Assembly: GCF_037940415.1 (NCBI RefSeq)
Contig: NZ_CP149798.1
Coordinates: 1,980,501 to 2,044,500, forward strand
From: Streptomyces sp. f51
GTDB taxonomy: Bacteria; Actinomycetota; Actinomycetes; Streptomycetales; Streptomycetaceae
DNA: 64,000 bases
Reading direction: 5' to 3'
Position numbers and translations under genes: made by a program. This document shows positions 1 to 8,068 of this stretch, in pieces. The notes below the pieces were generated by a model that did not search any database, had not been told where the DNA came from, and worked only from the letters and a program-made list of their open reading frames with translations. Position 1 is the stretch's first letter; the number at the start of each line of letters is the position of its first letter.

Positions 1-51
1 CACGAAGGCCGCCGGCTTGCGAAGGTGCGAGGGGCTGATGCGCTGGCGCAC
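1..51 (-). CDS. 5' end of an unrecognised gene, cut by the window edge
   Basis: Reading leftwards, a GTG at 49-51 follows a GAGGAG Shine-Dalgarno motif by about 8 nt. An open frame (VRQRISPSHLRKPAAFV) runs to the window edge. It lies downstream of the RDD gene on the same strand, with about 220 bp of apparently non-coding DNA between them. Only 17 residues are visible, so no family can be named. The call rests on the ribosome binding site and the open frame. Confidence 0.4.
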   Translation of the reverse strand, partial: MRQRISPSHLRKPAAFV

Positions 52-275
52 GGTGGGGTCTCCTCGTGGGAACAGTCTGGACGCCGCCGGAGGTTTCCCG
101 TCCGGCCACGTCCTGGACACCTGGGAGGCGGCGAGGGTTGTACCGCTGCCCGAGGAGAGGGCCGTGGCGGCGCCCGCACCGGCCCGGACCGCCCGGCCGC
201 GAAGGGCGCGTGCCGGCGGGACGGCCAGGACGCACCCGGGTGCGGGCACGTCCTGGCCGGAGGACCGGACCGGGA

Positions 276-821
276 TCAGACGGTGCGCCTGACGAGGACC
301 GAACCGGCCATCGAGTCGACCAGGGTCTGCTTCTCGCTGCCGAAGATCTTGAACAGGTTGACCCAGGCGACGATGCTCAGCGTGATGCCGCTGAGGAAGC
401 CCAGGACGACGCCGCCCAGCAGGAAGTTGCGGACGAACAGCTCGCCCCAGGTCATCCGGACGCCGGTGTCCTTCTTCACGACGCTCAGGCCCATGAGCTT
501 CTGGCCCGGGTTCGCCGAGTCGGTGGACCAGGTGACCATGGCCCAGATCAGCCAGCCGATGCCCAGGGTGACGGTCATCAGCAGAAGGTTCAGCAGGTAG
601 GCGAGGAAACGCGGGCCGCCGCCCACACGCAGTTCCTTCGGCACGGTCTGCGTGACGAGCACGGTGTAGCCCGGCGCCGGGGCGGGAACGACGGGCGCGC
701 CGTAACCGGCGGGCACGCTCGGAGCGGGTCCGAAGCCCGGCGCCTGCGTCGGGGCCGGCCCGGCCGCCGCCTCGGGCGTGGTCGGGGCGGGGGCTTCGGT
801 GGACGCCTTGTCCATGTTCAT
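276..821 (-). CDS. RDD family membrane protein
   Basis: This 181-aa protein has a Pro/Ala-rich, probably cytosolic N-terminal third (residues 1-60) followed by an RDD-type membrane domain. Visible parts are a hydrophobic helix in PRFLAYLLNLLLMTVTLGIG, the conserved GQKLMGLSVV segment, and a second helix pair ending in VNLFKIFG. RDD proteins are mostly of unknown function; some are transporters. The ATG at 821 was chosen because TTGAGGAG lies about 9 nt upstream; the frame stays open further upstream but without a better site. It is not tightly linked to glnA2, which is about 890 bp upstream on the same strand. Confidence 0.8.
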   Translation of the reverse strand: MNMDKASTEAPAPTTPEAAAGPAPTQAPGFGPAPSVPAGYGAPVVPAPAPGYTVLVTQTVPKELRVGGGPRFLAYLLNLLLMTVTLGIGWLIWAMVTWSTDSANPGQKLMGLSVVKKDTGVRMTWGELFVRNFLLGGVVLGFLSGITLSIVAWVNLFKIFGSEKQTLVDSMAGSVLVRRTV

Positions 822-1646
822 GGCACTGCTCCTCAAGAGGTCGGGACATGCGTGGGTGTCGGGAAGAGGTGCCTGCCGTGGCGCTGGGGCGACGGCGGGC
901 GTGGGGGTTCGGGTGACGGCGGCCGCGCGGCGGCGGGCCGATGCCGCGTCGAGCGGCCCGCCGTCAGAGCGAGGCGAGCCGGTGGCGGCCCGGGCCGGCC
1001 GCCGCCCGTGGCCGCCGTCGGGGCCGGAGGTCACGGCGGGTGTGGTGCGGCCGCCCCGGCTGACTCGTGTCACCGTCGCCGGAAAAAGGCCGGACACGGG
1101 CGGACGCCGAGGGGCCGGTCACGGCGGTCAGCGGGGTGGCCGCCAAAGGGCAGGTCACAGCAGACAGCGGGGTGGCCGCCGCAGGGCCGGGCGTGACCGG
1201 GGTCCCGCAACCGCCGGGCGACGCGGGGCCCGCGGCGATCGGTTCGGCACGGGACGGACAGGCACTCATTCGCTTCCCTGAAGGACTGGCGCCCCGGGGG
1301 GCCCACAGGTGGAACGCGCGAACTCCCCCGACCACCCGGACACATCACGGGTACGTCCGCGCCCTGAGCGCCGAACCGACAGGAAAGTTCTTCACGTTGT
1401 GAAGATCAAGTGGTTGATGCGTGAGCAATTGATAGCAGCCCTGAGGGACTCATGCAATGTGCATGCTCAATCACGACGGCGCTGACCGGCGGAAACGAGG
1501 CGCCAACATCCCAACGAAACCCACCAGTCAGCACACCCGTACCACCACAAAGCCCTTCACCTAGGCACCCACCCGACGTGACACCCCCTCACCAGGCCAC
1601 CCGGACACCTGACCTGAGACGCACGCCCCGAAGCGGCGAGAACGAC
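822..1646. other. Long intergenic region with a short direct repeat and a candidate promoter
   Basis: No convincing gene was found here. A 28-nt sequence occurs twice at a 36-bp period (1117-1144 and 1153-1180). The 1380-1520 stretch is clearly AT-richer. On the minus strand it contains TTGCAT (1452-1457) and TATCAA (1429-1434) separated by exactly 17 nt, a good match to a housekeeping promoter, although the RDD start is about 600 bp away. CTTCAC-GTT-GTGAAG (1390-1404) is a small palindrome just downstream. A possible 101-aa frame (964-1269, minus, SD GGGAAG) has poor C-terminal codon use and was not called. Confidence 0.4.
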
Positions 1647-1681
1647 CACGGGGCCCACGTTCGACGACCGTGGGCCCCGTG
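1647..1681. terminator. Hairpin terminator after glnA2
   Basis: This is a perfect 12-bp stem, CACGGGGCCCAC (1647-1658) with GTGGGCCCCGTG (1670-1681), and an 11-nt loop. It sits 33 bp past the glnA2 stop. There is no U-tract, as is usual in Streptomyces. Confidence 0.8.
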
Positions 1682-1714
1682 TGCTGGGCCGTGGAAAATG
1701 CCTCTGACCTGTGC

Positions 1715-3076
1715 TTACAGCACCGGCAGATTCTTCCGCAGCTCGAAGGCGGTCACCTCGCTGCGGTACTCCTCCCACTCCGCCTTCTTGTTGCGCAGGA
1801 AGAAGTCGAAGACGTGCTCGCCGAGGGTCTCGGCCACGAGTTCGCTGCGCTGCATCAGGGCCAGGGCCTCGCCGAGGTTCTGCGGGAGGGGTTCGATGCC
1901 CATGGCGCGGCGCTCGCCGTCGGAGAGGGCCCAGACGTCGTCGTCGGCGCCCGGCGGAAGCTCGTAGCCCTCCTCGATGCCCTTCAGGCCGGCGGCCAGC
2001 AGCAGGGCGTAGGCCAGGTACGGGTTCGCGCCCGAGTCGATCGAGCGGACCTCGACCCGTGCGGAGCCGGTCTTGCCGGGCTTGTACATCGGCACGCGGA
2101 CGAGGGCGGAGCGGTTGTTGTGGCCCCAGCAGATGTACGAGGGGGCCTCGCCGCCGGCGCCCGCGGTGCGCTCCGAGCCGCCCCAGATGCGCTTGTAGGA
2201 GTTGACCCACTGGTTGGTGACCGCGGAGATCTCCGCGGCGTGCCGCAGCAGGCCCGCGATGAAGGAGCGGCCGACCTTGGAGAGCTGGTACTCCGAGCCG
2301 GACTCGTAGAACGCGTTGCGGTCGCCCTCGAAGAGGGAGAGGTGGGTGTGCATACCGCTGCCCGGGTACTCCGAGAACGGCTTCGGCATGAAGGTGGCCT
2401 GCACCCCCTGCTCCAGCGCGACCTGCTTCATGATCAGCCGGAAGGTCATGATGTTGTCGGCCGTGGAGAGCGCGTCGGCGTAGCGCAGGTCGATCTCCTG
2501 CTGGCCGGGGGCGCCCTCGTGGTGGCTGAACTCGACCGAGATGCCCATCGACTCCAGCATCGTGATCGCCTGGCGCCTGAAGTCCTGGCCGACGTTCTGC
2601 GGGGTGTGGTCGAAGTAGCCGGAGTTGTCGGCCGGGGTGGGACGCGAGCCGTCGAGCGGGCGGTCCTTGAGCAGGAAGAACTCGATCTCGGGGTGGGTGT
2701 AGAAGGTGAAGCCCAGGTCCGAGGTCTTGGCGAGGGCGCGCTTGAGGACGTAGCGCGGGTCCGCGAAGGACGGGGAGCCGTCCGGCATGAGGATGTCGCA
2801 GAACATGCGGGCGGTGCCGGGGGCCTCGGCGCGCCAGGGCAGCACCTGGAAGGTGGACGGGTCCGGCTTGGCGATCATGTCCGACTCGTATACGCGGGCG
2901 AAGCCCTCGATGGCCGAGCCGTCGAAGCCGATGCCCTCGTCGAAGGCCTGTTCCAGCTCCGCCGGGGCCACGGCCACCGACTTGAGGAAGCCGAGTACGT
3001 CCGTGAACCACAGACGTACGAACCGGATGTCACGCTCCTCCAGTGTCCGGAGCACGAACTCCTGCTGCTTGTCCAT
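1715..3076 (-). CDS. glnA2: GlnA2-type glutamine synthetase-like enzyme (gamma-glutamylpolyamine synthetase)
   Basis: This 453-aa type I glutamine synthetase fold has the N-terminal beta-grasp (WFTDVLGFLKSVAV), the catalytic-domain signature DGSAIEGF, the HTHLSLF segment and the ATP-site stretch KPGKTGSARVEVRSID. It closely resembles S. coelicolor GlnA2 (SCO2241), which glutamylates putrescine, cadaverine and other polyamines rather than ammonia, allowing their use as nitrogen source. Where GSI-beta enzymes carry the adenylylated tyrosine (NLYDL), this protein reads NLGEAL, so adenylylation control is unlikely. The ATG at 3076 begins MDKQQEFVLRTLEERDIRF, the usual start for this family. It is monocistronic, with its own terminator. 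Confidence 0.93.
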   Translation of the reverse strand: MDKQQEFVLRTLEERDIRFVRLWFTDVLGFLKSVAVAPAELEQAFDEGIGFDGSAIEGFARVYESDMIAKPDPSTFQVLPWRAEAPGTARMFCDILMPDGSPSFADPRYVLKRALAKTSDLGFTFYTHPEIEFFLLKDRPLDGSRPTPADNSGYFDHTPQNVGQDFRRQAITMLESMGISVEFSHHEGAPGQQEIDLRYADALSTADNIMTFRLIMKQVALEQGVQATFMPKPFSEYPGSGMHTHLSLFEGDRNAFYESGSEYQLSKVGRSFIAGLLRHAAEISAVTNQWVNSYKRIWGGSERTAGAGGEAPSYICWGHNNRSALVRVPMYKPGKTGSARVEVRSIDSGANPYLAYALLLAAGLKGIEEGYELPPGADDDVWALSDGERRAMGIEPLPQNLGEALALMQRSELVAETLGEHVFDFFLRNKKAEWEEYRSEVTAFELRKNLPVL

Positions 3077-3313
3077 CTTCCGCTTCCACCCATCCTTGCT
3101 GGTCAGGCCGCCTGCTCCCACGCCTAGAAGACGATCGGCGCACCTGAGCATCCCACCACAACACCATTTCATGCGCGTTGCCGACCATGATCGGCCGGGC
3201 GACCGCGGCCTGAACGCCTCGCGTACGAGAGGTGTCCTGCTCTGACGCACATACTGCCTGCTCACCCACCCACCCGTAAGGGGCGTCCGGTCCCCATCTG
3301 TCACCCCGGTTTT

Positions 3314-3336
3314 AATTTGCATCTCAGATGCAAGTT
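3314..3336. promoter_or_regulatory. NsrR-type operator upstream of hmpA
   Basis: This is a 23-bp 11-1-11 inverted repeat centred on 3325, with half-sites AACTTGCATCT and AATTTGCATCT. It lies 68 bp before the hmpA start. Size and symmetry fit the known Streptomyces NsrR site at hmpA promoters. A related site precedes nsrR at 5085-5107. Confidence 0.8.
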
Positions 3337-3403
3337 TTACTACTGTGCGGCTCAGGCGGACGGGCGCAACCCAGCCCTCCCGCCCCGGCCTTGAGGAGTC
3401 CCG

Positions 3404-4609
3404 ATGCTGTCCGAACCGTCCGCCGTCACCGTCCGCGCGACCCTCCCCGTCGTCGGCGCCGCCATCGGCGAGATCACCGAGCGCTTCTACGCCGGGCTGT
3501 TCGCCGCCCACCCCGAGCTGCTCCGCGACCTGTTCAACCGCGGCAACCAGGCCGCCGGCACCCAGCGCCAGGCCCTGGCCGGATCCATCGCCGCCTTCGC
3601 CACCCATCTGGTCGAGCACCCCGACGAGCGGCCCGACGCGATGCTGAGCCGTATCGCCCACAAGCACGCCTCCCTCGGCGTGGCGCCCGAGCAGTACGGG
3701 GTCGTGCACGAGCACCTCTTCGCCGCCATCGTCGAGGTGCTCGGCGACGCGGTCACCGCCGAGGTCGCCGCCGCCTGGGACGAGGTGTACTGGCTCATGG
3801 CGAACGCCCTGATCGCCATCGAGAAGCGGCTGTACGAGGAGAACGCGGACGACGGGTCCCTGCGCCCCTGGGTCGTCACCGGGCGCGTCGAGGAGACCGA
3901 GGACGTCGCCAGCTTCCGGATCCGCCCGGCCGACGGCGCCCCCCTGCCCGACTTCCGAGCGGGCCAGTACGTCTCCGTGGGCGTCGAACTCCCGGACGGC
4001 GCACGCCAGATACGCCAGTACAGCCTCTCCGGCGCGCCCGGCGCCCCGGAGCGCCGGATCAGCGTCAAGCGGGTGCGCGCGGACGAGGGCACCGGGGCGC
4101 CGTGCCCCGAGGGCGAGGTCTCCGGCCATCTGCACGCCCACGTCCGCGAGGGCAGCGTCCTGGAGGTCTCCGCGCCCTACGGCGACCTGGTCCTCGACGA
4201 CACGGACGCCCCCCTCCTCATCGCCTCGGCGGGCATCGGCGTCACCCCCATGATCGCCATGCTGGAGCAGCTGACGCTCGCGGGCCACAAGGCCCCCGTC
4301 ACCGTGGTGCACGCCGACCGCTCCCCCGCCGAGCACGCGCTGCGCGCCGAGCACGAGCGGCTCGCGGGCGAACTCCCGGACGCGGAGACCCACTTCTGGT
4401 ACGAGCGGCCCGAGCCGGGCCACCCCGCCGAGCGCACGGGTCCGGCCGACCTGTCCGACGTGACCGTGCGACCGGGCACGCACGCCTACCTGTGCGGTCC
4501 GCTGCCCTTCATGCGCGCCGTACGGACCCAGCTCCTCGCCAAGGGCGTCCCCGCCCGCGACATCCACTACGAGGTGTTCGGACCGGACCTGTGGCTGGCC
4601 CGGGGCTGA
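3404..4609 (+). CDS. hmpA: Flavohemoprotein (nitric oxide dioxygenase)
   Basis: This 401-aa cytosolic enzyme converts NO to nitrate using O2 and NAD(P)H. Domain order is globin (1-140), FAD-binding (about 150-265) and NAD-binding reductase (about 270-400). Visible haem-pocket residues are the B10 tyrosine in ERFYAGLF (Y29), a distal Gln in TQRQAL and the proximal His in HKHASLG (H88). FAD contact is RQYSLSG; NAD contacts are ASAGIGVTPM and the C-terminal EVFGPDLW. An NsrR-type operator lies 68 bp upstream, and the regulator gene is convergent just 24 bp past the stop. Confidence 0.95.
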   Translation: MLSEPSAVTVRATLPVVGAAIGEITERFYAGLFAAHPELLRDLFNRGNQAAGTQRQALAGSIAAFATHLVEHPDERPDAMLSRIAHKHASLGVAPEQYGVVHEHLFAAIVEVLGDAVTAEVAAAWDEVYWLMANALIAIEKRLYEENADDGSLRPWVVTGRVEETEDVASFRIRPADGAPLPDFRAGQYVSVGVELPDGARQIRQYSLSGAPGAPERRISVKRVRADEGTGAPCPEGEVSGHLHAHVREGSVLEVSAPYGDLVLDDTDAPLLIASAGIGVTPMIAMLEQLTLAGHKAPVTVVHADRSPAEHALRAEHERLAGELPDAETHFWYERPEPGHPAERTGPADLSDVTVRPGTHAYLCGPLPFMRAVRTQLLAKGVPARDIHYEVFGPDLWLARG

Positions 4610-4633
4610 GCCCCGGAAGCTGCCGGACGGGCT

Positions 4634-5068
4634 CTACGGCCTGCGGGTGATGCCCAGCAGTACGGGACCGGTCGGCTCGGCGACGACGTCGGCGACGGTC
4701 AGCGGGTCCAGCGAGGCGTAGAAGGCCTCCTGGGCCCGCCGCAGGGCGCCCCGCAGCCGGCACGCGGAGACGAGCGGGCACGGTGTGTCGCCCTCGCACT
4801 CGACGACGTCGCCCTCCCCCTCGAAGGAGCGCACGATCGCGCCGACGGACTCCCCGCGCCCTTTCTCCGTGAGCGTGAGGCCGCCTCCCCTGCCGCGCCG
4901 GGCGTCGAGCAGGCCGAGGTGCTGGAGCTCGGCGACGACCTTGGCCGCGTGCGTGTACGGGACCCGCATGTCCTCCGCGACCTCGCGCGTGGTGGGCGTC
5001 GAGTCGCCGGCGACGGCCAGTCGCATCAGGACGCGAAGGGCCAGGTCGGTGGAGCGCAGCAACCGCAT
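4634..5068 (-). CDS. nsrR: NsrR, Rrf2-family nitric-oxide-sensing repressor
   Basis: This is a 144-aa Rrf2 winged-helix protein. It has the three cluster cysteines C91, C97 and C103 (CEGDTPC...SAC) and Asp8 (RSTDLALR), the four ligands known for the [4Fe-4S] cluster of S. coelicolor NsrR. Nitrosylation of the cluster releases DNA. The ATG at 5068 gives the standard MRLLRSTD start. The longer open frame upstream would be translated through the operator and is rejected. An operator-like sequence (5085-5107) directly precedes the gene, so autoregulation is likely. Convergent with hmpA, its expected main target. Confidence 0.93.
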   Translation of the reverse strand: MRLLRSTDLALRVLMRLAVAGDSTPTTREVAEDMRVPYTHAAKVVAELQHLGLLDARRGRGGGLTLTEKGRGESVGAIVRSFEGEGDVVECEGDTPCPLVSACRLRGALRRAQEAFYASLDPLTVADVVAEPTGPVLLGITRRP

Positions 5069-5084
5069 ACCCGCCAGGGTAGGT

Positions 5085-5107
5085 AATGCGCATCTCCGGT
5101 TCAAATT
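5085..5107. promoter_or_regulatory. NsrR-like operator in front of nsrR
   Basis: Read on the minus strand, this 23-bp element shares AA-TTG-A-C-G then GAGATGC--ATT with the hmpA operator at matching positions. One half-site is well kept and the other degenerate, as expected for a weaker autoregulatory site. It ends 17 bp before the nsrR start codon. Confidence 0.6.
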
Positions 5108-5268
5108 TTCTTCCCGGATCCCGTCCGTCCCCCTCCCCCTTCGCCTCCGGCCCCTCCCCCGGCCGTCACCGCGCACTCCGCGCCAATCCCGTGCCCTCCC
5201 TGCCGACGCCGTTCCCTTTCCGTCTACGATCGGCGGACTCGACCGTCCCGTCCCTCATAAGGATCACC

Positions 5269-5940
5269 ATGGGTTCCGCCAAGAACACCAGCACCGGATC
5301 GCGCAAGGAGCGCATCGAGGAGCTGCGCCGTGCCGAGCGTGCCCGTGAGCGGCGCAATCGCTTCCTGGTGATAGCGGCCTCCACGGTCGTCGTCGCCGGT
5401 CTCGTCGCCGGTGCCGTCGTGCTCGTCCAGTCACAGTCGGACGACGCGAAGAAGAGCACGGCGAGCGACTCCAAGCAGGCGTCGGGGCATTTCGTCACGG
5501 GCGCGGACGGGGTGAAGACGTGGAAGGGCACGCTGACCCGCAACCACGTCACGAAGACCGTCACGTACGCGATGGAGCCGCCGGTCGGCGGTGACCACCT
5601 CCAGGTCTGGATGAACTGCAACGGCGACGTCTACACCAAGGCCGTGAACAACATGAACGCCGTGCACTCCCTGGAGCACGGCGCGGTCTGGGTGACGTAC
5701 AACAGCAAGGCGTCCCAGGCCGACGTGAAGGCCCTCGCGGCCAAGGTCAGGAAGACCCCGTACACGCTGATGAGCCCGGTCGAGGACCAGAAGGACCCGA
5801 TCATGATGAGCGCCTGGGGCAAGCAGCGCACGGTGACCGGCGCGAACGACAAGAACGTGGACGCGTTCCTCGCCGAGTTCGTCCAGGGCAAGCAGACCCC
5901 CGAGCCGGGCGCCGCCTGCACCAACGGTCTCTCCCAGTGA
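5269..5940 (+). CDS. DUF3105 membrane-anchored protein
   Basis: This 223-aa protein has a basic cytosolic N-terminus (about 30 residues with RRAERARERRNR), one membrane helix (about 33-55) and an extracytoplasmic DUF3105 domain. Conserved-looking features are PPVGGDHLQVWMNCNGDVY, the paired histidines in AVHSLEHGAVWVTY and two cysteines (MNC, AACTNG) that could form a disulfide. Function of DUF3105 is unknown. The ATG at 5269 has an AAGG motif upstream. Its stop overlaps the next gene's start (GTGA, 5937-5940), so the two are translationally coupled and probably act together outside the membrane. Confidence 0.85.
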   Translation: MGSAKNTSTGSRKERIEELRRAERARERRNRFLVIAASTVVVAGLVAGAVVLVQSQSDDAKKSTASDSKQASGHFVTGADGVKTWKGTLTRNHVTKTVTYAMEPPVGGDHLQVWMNCNGDVYTKAVNNMNAVHSLEHGAVWVTYNSKASQADVKALAAKVRKTPYTLMSPVEDQKDPIMMSAWGKQRTVTGANDKNVDAFLAEFVQGKQTPEPGAACTNGLSQ

Positions 5941-6572
5941 GGCGCGCCGGGTGGATCGCGGGCGCCGCGGCGGCCGCGCTCGTCGCGGCGGGCGCGATCA
6001 CGTACGCGGTCGCCGACGGCTCCGACTCCGGATCCGGTTCCGGGACGCGGACGCCCGCCGCCGACTCCGCGGACGCGGGCTTCGCCCGGGACATGGCCGT
6101 CCACCATCAGCAGGCCGTCGAGATGTCGTACATCGTGCGGGACCGCACCAAGGACACGGAGGTACGGCGTCTCGCGTACGACATCGCGCAGACGCAGGCC
6201 AATCAGCGGGGCATGCTGCTCGGCTGGCTCGATCTGTGGGATCTGCCCAAGGTGTCCCCGGACGCGCCGATGACCTGGATGGGCATGGGTGACATGGCGT
6301 CGGGCAAGGACGGCTCGCTGATGCCGGGCATGGCCACGAACGCCGAGATGAAGCGGCTCGGCACGCTCGACGGGAAGCAGGCCGAGGTCTTCTACCTCCA
6401 GCTGATGACCGACCACCACAAGGGCGGTATCCACATGGCCGAGGGCTGTGTCGCCAAGTGCACGGTCGGCGTGGAGAAGCGGCTGGCGCAGGGCATGGTC
6501 GACGCCCAGCAGTCGGAGATCACGATGATGGCCGACATGCTGAAGGCACGCGGCGCGAAGCCGCGCGCCTAG
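5937..6572 (+). CDS. DUF305 membrane-anchored, probably metal-binding protein
   Basis: This 211-aa protein has an N-terminal membrane segment (AGWIAGAAAAALVAAGAITY) and a DUF305 helical domain. Paired-histidine motifs flank the domain (MAVHHQQAVEM near residue 57 and TDHHKGGIHMAEGC near 160). Between them is a methionine-rich stretch (MTWMGMGDM ... MPGM). DUF305 proteins such as cyanobacterial CopM bind copper, so periplasm-side copper or other soft-metal binding is a reasonable inference. It starts with GTG inside the stop codon of the DUF3105 gene, forming a two-gene operon that ends at the hairpin at 6577. Confidence 0.85.
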   Translation: MRRAGWIAGAAAAALVAAGAITYAVADGSDSGSGSGTRTPAADSADAGFARDMAVHHQQAVEMSYIVRDRTKDTEVRRLAYDIAQTQANQRGMLLGWLDLWDLPKVSPDAPMTWMGMGDMASGKDGSLMPGMATNAEMKRLGTLDGKQAEVFYLQLMTDHHKGGIHMAEGCVAKCTVGVEKRLAQGMVDAQQSEITMMADMLKARGAKPRA

Positions 6573-6576
6573 GTCC

Positions 6577-6612
6577 CGAGGGGGTCCGGGGTGGCCGCCC
6601 CGGACCCCCTCG
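6577..6612. terminator. Bidirectional hairpin terminator
   Basis: Perfect 15-bp stem CGAGGGGGTCCGGGG (6577-6591) with its complement at 6598-6612 and a 6-nt loop. It lies between two convergent operons. Confidence 0.85.
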
Positions 6613-6629
6613 GCCTGTCCGGCGTACGG

Positions 6630-7268
6630 TCAGCCGCGCCAGTCCGTACCGCACGTGAGGGCGACCCCGGTGGGGACGAGCCGCTCCATCGAGCCGGGCC
6701 GGCCCTGGGTGACGGCGAGCTGGGCCTTGTCCAGGTAGCCGATGAAGAGCTGGGTGCGGGCGGGCATGGCCGCCGGGTCGTACACGAAGACGACGGTGCC
6801 GTCGGCGCGCCGCTCCCGCTCGACGACCCGCTCGACCCCCGGTCCCGAGCCGTGACGGTCGACCCGTGTGCGGTCGTCCGGGCCCTTGCAGAACACCCCG
6901 GTCTTCACCAGGACGGGGAATCCGGCCGCGCGCAGCGCCTTCTGGAGACCCGCGGGGTTCTTGAAGTACTGCTCCTTGGTCCAGGTCACCGCGACCTTCC
7001 CGTCCGGCCGCTTGGCGACGGTGAACGCGACGGCCTCGGTGCCGCCGCCCGTGGGCGGCGCGGTCGGCGGGTGGCCGTAGCCGGGCGCGCCGAGCGCGAG
7101 GCCCGCGGCCGCGGTGACTCCGACGGCGGCGACGGCCAGGCGCCGTCGCCGGCGGCGGACCGCGCGGCCCTCGGCCACGATCCGTTCCACGGGCACCGTC
7201 ATCGTGATGTCGTCGAGGGAGCCCCTGAGGACGTCCAGGACGTCCCGGTCGTCGTGGGTGGCGTTCAT
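6630..7268 (-). CDS. Membrane protein coupled to ECF sigma factor, possible anti-sigma factor
   Basis: This 212-aa protein has a cytosolic N-terminus of about 40 residues (MNATHDDRDVLDVLRGSLDD), an arginine run, one membrane helix (LAVAAVGVTAAAGLALG) and an extracytoplasmic C-terminal domain of about 140 residues. It starts inside the stop of the sigma gene (ATGA, 7265-7268). That arrangement is typical of anti-sigma factors, but there is no zinc-type HXXXCXXC motif. The outer domain has no recognisable sensor fold. Anti-sigma function is therefore inferred from context only. Confidence 0.7.
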   Translation of the reverse strand: MNATHDDRDVLDVLRGSLDDITMTVPVERIVAEGRAVRRRRRRLAVAAVGVTAAAGLALGAPGYGHPPTAPPTGGGTEAVAFTVAKRPDGKVAVTWTKEQYFKNPAGLQKALRAAGFPVLVKTGVFCKGPDDRTRVDRHGSGPGVERVVERERRADGTVVFVYDPAAMPARTQLFIGYLDKAQLAVTQGRPGSMERLVPTGVALTCGTDWRG

Positions 7269-7765
7269 GATCCTGCCTCCGGTGTGTCGAGGGTGACGAG
7301 TTGGCCGCGGAGTGTCCCGACGGCCCGTGCCAGATGGGCGGTCACGGTCCCGGGGGCGATCCCGAGCGTCCGTGCCGTGGTCGCGGTGTCGAGGTCGAGG
7401 AAGACCCGCAGGGCCACGACCTCCCGCTGTCTGCGCGGGAGTTCGCGCAGCAGGGCCAGCAGCGCGGGGTCGAGTCCGGCGCCGCCGGACTCCGCGGCCG
7501 CGGCCTCCCGCCCGTCGTGGTCGCCGTACGCGACCTCGCGGCGGCGCCGACGCCACCACGAGACACGGGTGTTGAGCGCGGTCCGGACGATCCAGGCGCG
7601 GGGGGCGGGATGGCCGCGGACCCGGGGCCAGGCGGCCCAGGCCCGGGCGAACGCCTCGGCCACGAGGTCCTCGGCCAGCTGACGGTCGCTCACCGCGGCG
7701 AGGACCGCCCGCAGGCAGACGTCCCGTCCGCTCCGGTAGAAGTCTTCGAACTCCAGCTGCTTCAC
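7265..7765 (-). CDS. ECF-type RNA polymerase sigma factor
   Basis: This 166-aa SigE-like factor has region 2 (SDRQLAEDLVAEAFARAWAAW, a typical ECF core-binding/-10 helix) and region 4 (LRELPRRQREVVALRVFLDL then the helix-turn-helix TARTLGIAPGTVTAHLARAV). No extra C-terminal domain is present. It is the first gene of a two-gene operon with its membrane partner. The start MKQLEFEDFYRSGRD is the usual ECF N-terminus. The target regulon is unknown; the divergent protease gene across 303 bp is one candidate. Confidence 0.9.
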   Translation of the reverse strand: MKQLEFEDFYRSGRDVCLRAVLAAVSDRQLAEDLVAEAFARAWAAWPRVRGHPAPRAWIVRTALNTRVSWWRRRRREVAYGDHDGREAAAAESGGAGLDPALLALLRELPRRQREVVALRVFLDLDTATTARTLGIAPGTVTAHLARAVGTLRGQLVTLDTPEAGS

Positions 7766-8068
7766 ACCACTGACACGCCCCGGGGACTCGATCCGCTTAC
7801 GGAAAACGGGGACCTCTTTACAGAGCCAGGACCGGCATAGAGGGAAAACCCTTGACTATGAGCGAGGGTGCACGTCAAACCACCCCAAATGATCGTCAAT
7901 TGCCTTCACTTGGTCTTTCCTTGGGTTTTTCATTCCCCTGGCATGAACGGTTCACCGTAAGAGTTGCCCCCATCTGTGATCCATTCCTCACGCTCCGACA
8001 GGAACGCGGAGGTCTCGCATGGATCACCGCAACCACTACATGCGACGAATCGCATCGCAGGGGGTTCT
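7766..8068. other. Divergent control region between ECF sigma operon and sedolisin gene
   Basis: About 300 bp, clearly less GC-rich than its surroundings, as expected for promoters firing in both directions. TTGACT at 7853-7858 is a possible plus-strand -35, but no well-spaced -10 stands out. A perfect 6-bp inverted repeat ATGCGA-CGAA-TCGCAT (8040-8055) sits just ahead of the protease ribosome binding site. No gene was found. Confidence 0.5.

Noticed and set aside
964-1269. Possible 101-aa gene in the long gap (minus strand)
   Set aside because: It has a ribosome site and possible promoter, but codon use decays towards the 3' end and nothing is recognisable.
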